Assembly: GCA_016937915.1 (NCBI GenBank)
Contig: JAFGVR010000099.1
Location: 1 to 7,967 of the forward strand
Length of the DNA stretch: 7,967 bases
From: Campylobacterales bacterium
Lineage (GTDB): Bacteria; Campylobacterota; Campylobacteria; Campylobacterales; Sulfurimonadaceae
Reading direction: 5' to 3'
The position numbers and the translations under genes are program-made. Of the stretch, positions 5,278-7,967 are shown one piece after another. Below the pieces are notes generated by a model. That model searched no databases. It worked only from the letters and a program-made list of their open reading frames with translations, and had not been told where the DNA came from. Within the stretch, counting starts at the first letter, position 1. The number at the start of each line of letters is the position of its first letter.

Positions 5278-6207
5278 ATGAATTTTAAACTCAATGCTAC
5301 ATTAGCAATTGTTTTATTATCCATTTTATTTAGTGGATGCTCTAAAAAAGAGGTTAGTGAATACAACAAGCCAGCACTTTACTGGTATGAGAAGATGACA
5401 AACTCTATCTCTAGAGGTGAACTTGAAAAAGCTGATAGTTATTATTCTTCACTTCAAGGTGAACATATTAGCTCCCCTTTACTTCCAGAAGCTACTATGA
5501 TTTTAGCAATAGCTCATATGAAAAATGAGGAGTATCTATTAGCTGAACATTTTTTGAGTGAGTATGTAAAAAGATATGCTACTGATAATGAAAAAGAGTT
5601 TGCAGACTTTTTAAAAGTAAAATCTATGTATATGGCACTTCCAAATCCAAGACGCGATCAAGCTTTAATATCTAATACTATAATGGCTGGTGAAAAATTT
5701 AAAAGAGATTACCCATACTCTATGTATAACGGCATGGTTAATACAATGTTAACTAGGCTAAATCTAGGTGAGGTTGTTCTAAATGAGACTATAGCATCTT
5801 TATATGATAGACTTGATAAACCCCAATCTGCACAATACTACAGAGATAAGAAACCTCAGGATTGGGTTGACTTTAAAAGTATAGAACGATCAGAGGGTGC
5901 ATGGTATCGTTCATGGTTTGAGGGTGATGGAACGCAGAGTTGGTACTCATTTATGATACCAGATACCAAAAGTGTTGTTTCAAGAAGTACTGTACAATCT
6001 GATGCAAATATAACAGTTGTAAATTCAGGTAAATCAAAACTTGAAGATATACAAGCTATAGAAGATGATTCAGATAACTCATGGATGCCATCATTTTTTA
6101 ACTCTTGGTTTTCTGAAGATGCAGAGGAGTTAGAGTTAAAAGAGAATATAAAAGAAGAGATACCTGCATTAGATGAGAGGTCATCTGAGCAATTACCATT
6201 AGATTAA
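5278..6207 (+). CDS. bamD: Outer membrane assembly lipoprotein BamD (ComL-like)
   Basis: A 309-residue lipoprotein. Residues 1-20 form a lipoprotein signal peptide with lipobox L-F-S-G-C and Cys21 as acylation site; Ser at +2 predicts outer-membrane retention. Residues about 28-195 are helical, TPR-like repeats fitting BamD: a W-Y-E-K-M-x-x-x-I-x-x-G-E-L-E-K-A-D first repeat, then A-x-x-F-L-S-E-Y-V-K-R-Y, M-Y-M-A-L-P-N-P-R-R-D-Q (117-128), and F-K-R-D-Y-P-Y-S-M-Y (141-150), the counterpart of the D/G-Y-P-x-S-x-Y motif. BamD joins BamA in the complex that folds beta-barrel proteins into the outer membrane. E. coli BamD is about 245 residues; here an extra tail follows, with a Trp-rich patch (W209, W213, W222) and a very acidic end (about 262-309). 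Synteny with fliW and lon matches what I recall from Campylobacter (Cj1074c). The ATG at 5278 is chosen over the GTG at 5254 by its Shine-Dalgarno. It carries one extended sequon, N244, in the tail. Confidence 0.82.
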   Translation: MNFKLNATLAIVLLSILFSGCSKKEVSEYNKPALYWYEKMTNSISRGELEKADSYYSSLQGEHISSPLLPEATMILAIAHMKNEEYLLAEHFLSEYVKRYATDNEKEFADFLKVKSMYMALPNPRRDQALISNTIMAGEKFKRDYPYSMYNGMVNTMLTRLNLGEVVLNETIASLYDRLDKPQSAQYYRDKKPQDWVDFKSIERSEGAWYRSWFEGDGTQSWYSFMIPDTKSVVSRSTVQSDANITVVNSGKSKLEDIQAIEDDSDNSWMPSFFNSWFSEDAEELELKENIKEEIPALDERSSEQLPLD

Positions 6208-6211
6208 GGAG
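6205..6211 (+). promoter_or_regulatory. Shine-Dalgarno of lon overlapping the bamD stop
   Basis: TAAGGAG begins with the TAA stop of the bamD-like gene and ends 4 nt before the lon ATG at 6216. The strong match and overlap suggest coupled translation and one transcript, since no separate promoter is evident in the 8-nt gap. Confidence 0.7.
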
Positions 6212-6215
6212 TTTT

Positions 6216-7967
6216 ATGAATTTAAATAACTACGGTGAATTTCCAGCAGATATCCCTGTAATAGCAGAGGATGATATATTTTTATACCCTTTTATGATCT
6301 CTCCTATCTTTTTAAGTGATGATAGTAACATTAAAGCAGCTACAAAAGCTATGGAAGATAACTCTCTTGTGATAGTTTGCCCAACAAAAACTGGTGAAGA
6401 GGGGAAGAGGGATTATGAATCACTTTATGAGGCTGGTGTAGTTGGTTCGATTATGCGTAAAGTAGCACTTCCAGATGGTAGAGTCAAAATACTTTTTCAA
6501 GGACTCTCTCGTGCAAAACTTTTAGAAAAAGTTGATGAAGAGCCTCTTGTTGCAAAAGTTGATGTGATAGATGCTATTAATGTAAATACACCAAAAACAA
6601 ATGCTATTTTGGAGATAGTTAGGGAGAAAGTGAGAACTTTATCTGGTGTTAGTAACTACTTTCCTCCAGATTTACTTAAAACTATAGAGGAAAATCATGA
6701 TCAAAATAGGATTATAGAACTTATCTGCTCAACTGTTAAGTTAAAAAAAGAGCAAGCTTACAAGATGTTTGTTGAGGAAGATACTGAAAAAAGACTTTTA
6801 AATCTAACAGATTATCTAATAGAACAAATCGAGGCTAATAAACTTCAAAAAGAGATTAGGGGTAAAGTTCAATCTCACATAGAAAAAGTAAATAAAGAGT
6901 ACTTTTTAAAAGAGCAGTTAAAACAGATACAGCGAGAACTTGGAACTGATACTGCAAGAGATGAGGAGATAGAGGAGTATAGAAAAAAACTAGAGGATAA
7001 AAAATCTAAAATATCAGCAGAAGCGTATAAAGAGATAAAAAAGCAGATAGATAGATTCTCTAGAATGCATCCAGACTCTTCAGATGCGTCTATGACTCAA
7101 ACCTATCTTGATTGGGTTTTAGAGATCCCTTTTGGGGAATATGCAAAAAAATCACTTGCTATCTCAAATGTTCAAAAACAGTTAGATAGTGATCACTTTT
7201 CTCTAAAAAAACCAAAAGAGAGGATAGTTGAGTACTTTGCTGTTCGTGAGCTTATGGAGCTTAGAGGTTCAAAAGAGAAGAACCGCTCAGGTGCTATCCT
7301 TTGTTTTTCAGGACCTCCAGGTGTTGGTAAAACATCTTTGGCTAACTCTATAGCTACTGCACTAAAGAGACCACTTGTTCGCATAGCACTTGGTGGGCTT
7401 GAAGATGTGAATGAGCTAAGAGGCCATAGAAGAACTTATGTTGGAGCGATGCCAGGACGCATCACTCAAGGGCTAATAGATGCTAAAAAGATGAACCCTG
7501 TTGTGGTTTTAGATGAGATAGATAAGGTTAGTATGTCACATAGGGGTGACCCAACTGCTGCACTTTTAGAGATACTTGACCCTGAACAAAACAGTGAGTT
7601 TAGAGATTATTATCTAAATTTCAATATTGATCTTAGTGATGTGATATTTATAGCTACAGCAAATGATGTTGGCAAGATCCCAGGTCCTCTTCGTGATAGG
7701 ATGGAGTTTATCAGTGTAAGCTCATATACACCTCAAGAGAAGTATGAGATAGCTAAACAATACCTAATCCCTCAAGAGCTTAAAAAACATGGTCTTAAAA
7801 AGGGTGAAGTTAGCATCACAAAAACAGCACTAAAAGAGCTTATACATGGGTTTACTCGTGAGGCAGGTGTTAGAAATCTAAGAAGAAAGATAGCAGATAT
7901 GAGTAGAAAAGCTGCTCGTGAGATTTTGGAAAATCCAAAAATAGATCATATATCTGTAACTATTAAA
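6216..7967 (+). CDS. lon: ATP-dependent protease Lon, 3' end outside window
   Basis: The first 584 codons of Lon; the frame is open at the right edge. Lon is a cytoplasmic hexameric AAA+ protease that unfolds and degrades damaged and regulatory proteins. Residues 1 to about 200 are the N-terminal substrate-binding domain in the Campylobacterota style (F-L-Y-P-F-M-I-S-P-I-F near the start). A helical coiled segment contains E-Y-F-L-K-E-Q-L-K-Q-I-Q-R-E-L-G (228-243), typical of Lon. The AAA+ module shows Walker A G-P-P-G-V-G-K-T (366-373), Walker B V-V-V-L-D-E-I-D (429-436), sensor-1 Asn in A-T-A-N-D (N483), R-D-R-M (493-496) with a likely arginine finger, and the sensor-2 motif R-E-A-G-V-R-N-L-R-R from R548. 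The protease domain with its Ser-Lys dyad lies beyond the window; bacterial Lon is usually near 800 residues. It follows the bamD-like gene after 8 nt. No HrcA- or HspR-type operator was found upstream. Confidence 0.97.
   Translation, partial: MNLNNYGEFPADIPVIAEDDIFLYPFMISPIFLSDDSNIKAATKAMEDNSLVIVCPTKTGEEGKRDYESLYEAGVVGSIMRKVALPDGRVKILFQGLSRAKLLEKVDEEPLVAKVDVIDAINVNTPKTNAILEIVREKVRTLSGVSNYFPPDLLKTIEENHDQNRIIELICSTVKLKKEQAYKMFVEEDTEKRLLNLTDYLIEQIEANKLQKEIRGKVQSHIEKVNKEYFLKEQLKQIQRELGTDTARDEEIEEYRKKLEDKKSKISAEAYKEIKKQIDRFSRMHPDSSDASMTQTYLDWVLEIPFGEYAKKSLAISNVQKQLDSDHFSLKKPKERIVEYFAVRELMELRGSKEKNRSGAILCFSGPPGVGKTSLANSIATALKRPLVRIALGGLEDVNELRGHRRTYVGAMPGRITQGLIDAKKMNPVVVLDEIDKVSMSHRGDPTAALLEILDPEQNSEFRDYYLNFNIDLSDVIFIATANDVGKIPGPLRDRMEFISVSSYTPQEKYEIAKQYLIPQELKKHGLKKGEVSITKTALKELIHGFTREAGVRNLRRKIADMSRKAAREILENPKIDHISVTIK

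Noticed and set aside
7193..7384. Minus-strand open frame of 63 codons inside lon
   Set aside because: It mirrors the Walker A region of lon on the other strand; conservation of lon explains the open frame.

Overview
The window is AT-rich DNA that most likely comes from a Campylobacterota (epsilonproteobacterial) genome, probably a free-living Sulfurimonas-like lineage. Three things point there. The first is the block of fliW next to a bamD-like lipoprotein gene and lon, which I recall from Campylobacter jejuni (Cj1075, Cj1074c, Cj1073c). The second is the style of the Lon N-terminus. The third is pseudopilins that start with R-x-A-FTMIEL. The genus is an inference.

Layout. The left 4.66 kb lies entirely on the minus strand and reads as one operon transcribed leftward. 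It holds a 1267-residue secreted MshQ-like protein (858-4661), a 197-residue pseudopilin (259-852) and a second pseudopilin cut by the left edge (1-259). The joints are very tight: a 5-nt gap, then a one-base TGATG overlap. Next comes fliW (4755-5135, minus), separated from the MshQ-like gene by a 93-bp gap with a perfect TATAAT. A 142-bp divergent promoter region follows. On the plus strand come a bamD-like gene (5278-6207) and lon (6216 to the right edge, incomplete), joined by a Shine-Dalgarno sequence that overlaps the bamD stop codon.

How the genes work together. The leftward operon would build part of a type IV/MSHA-like pilus: two minor pseudopilins plus a large modular surface protein (Calx-beta, putative-Ig and DUF6701-like regions) that could be a pilus-tip or pilus-associated adhesin. 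FliW (cytoplasmic flagellin chaperone and CsrA antagonist), BamD (outer-membrane assembly) and Lon (cytoplasmic protease) are the conserved neighbourhood beside which the pilus operon sits.

The most notable signal is in the proteins. The MshQ-like protein carries 16 copies of the extended sequon D/E-x-N-x-S/T, the acceptor motif of Campylobacter-type PglB oligosaccharyltransferase, and 15 of them fall in its C-terminal half. The adjacent pseudopilin has three more and the BamD-like lipoprotein one. The two cytoplasmic proteins, FliW and Lon, have none. This suggests a heavily N-glycosylated pilus-associated surface protein. No RNA genes, insertion sequences or CRISPR arrays were seen, and no gene-free stretch exceeds 300 bases.
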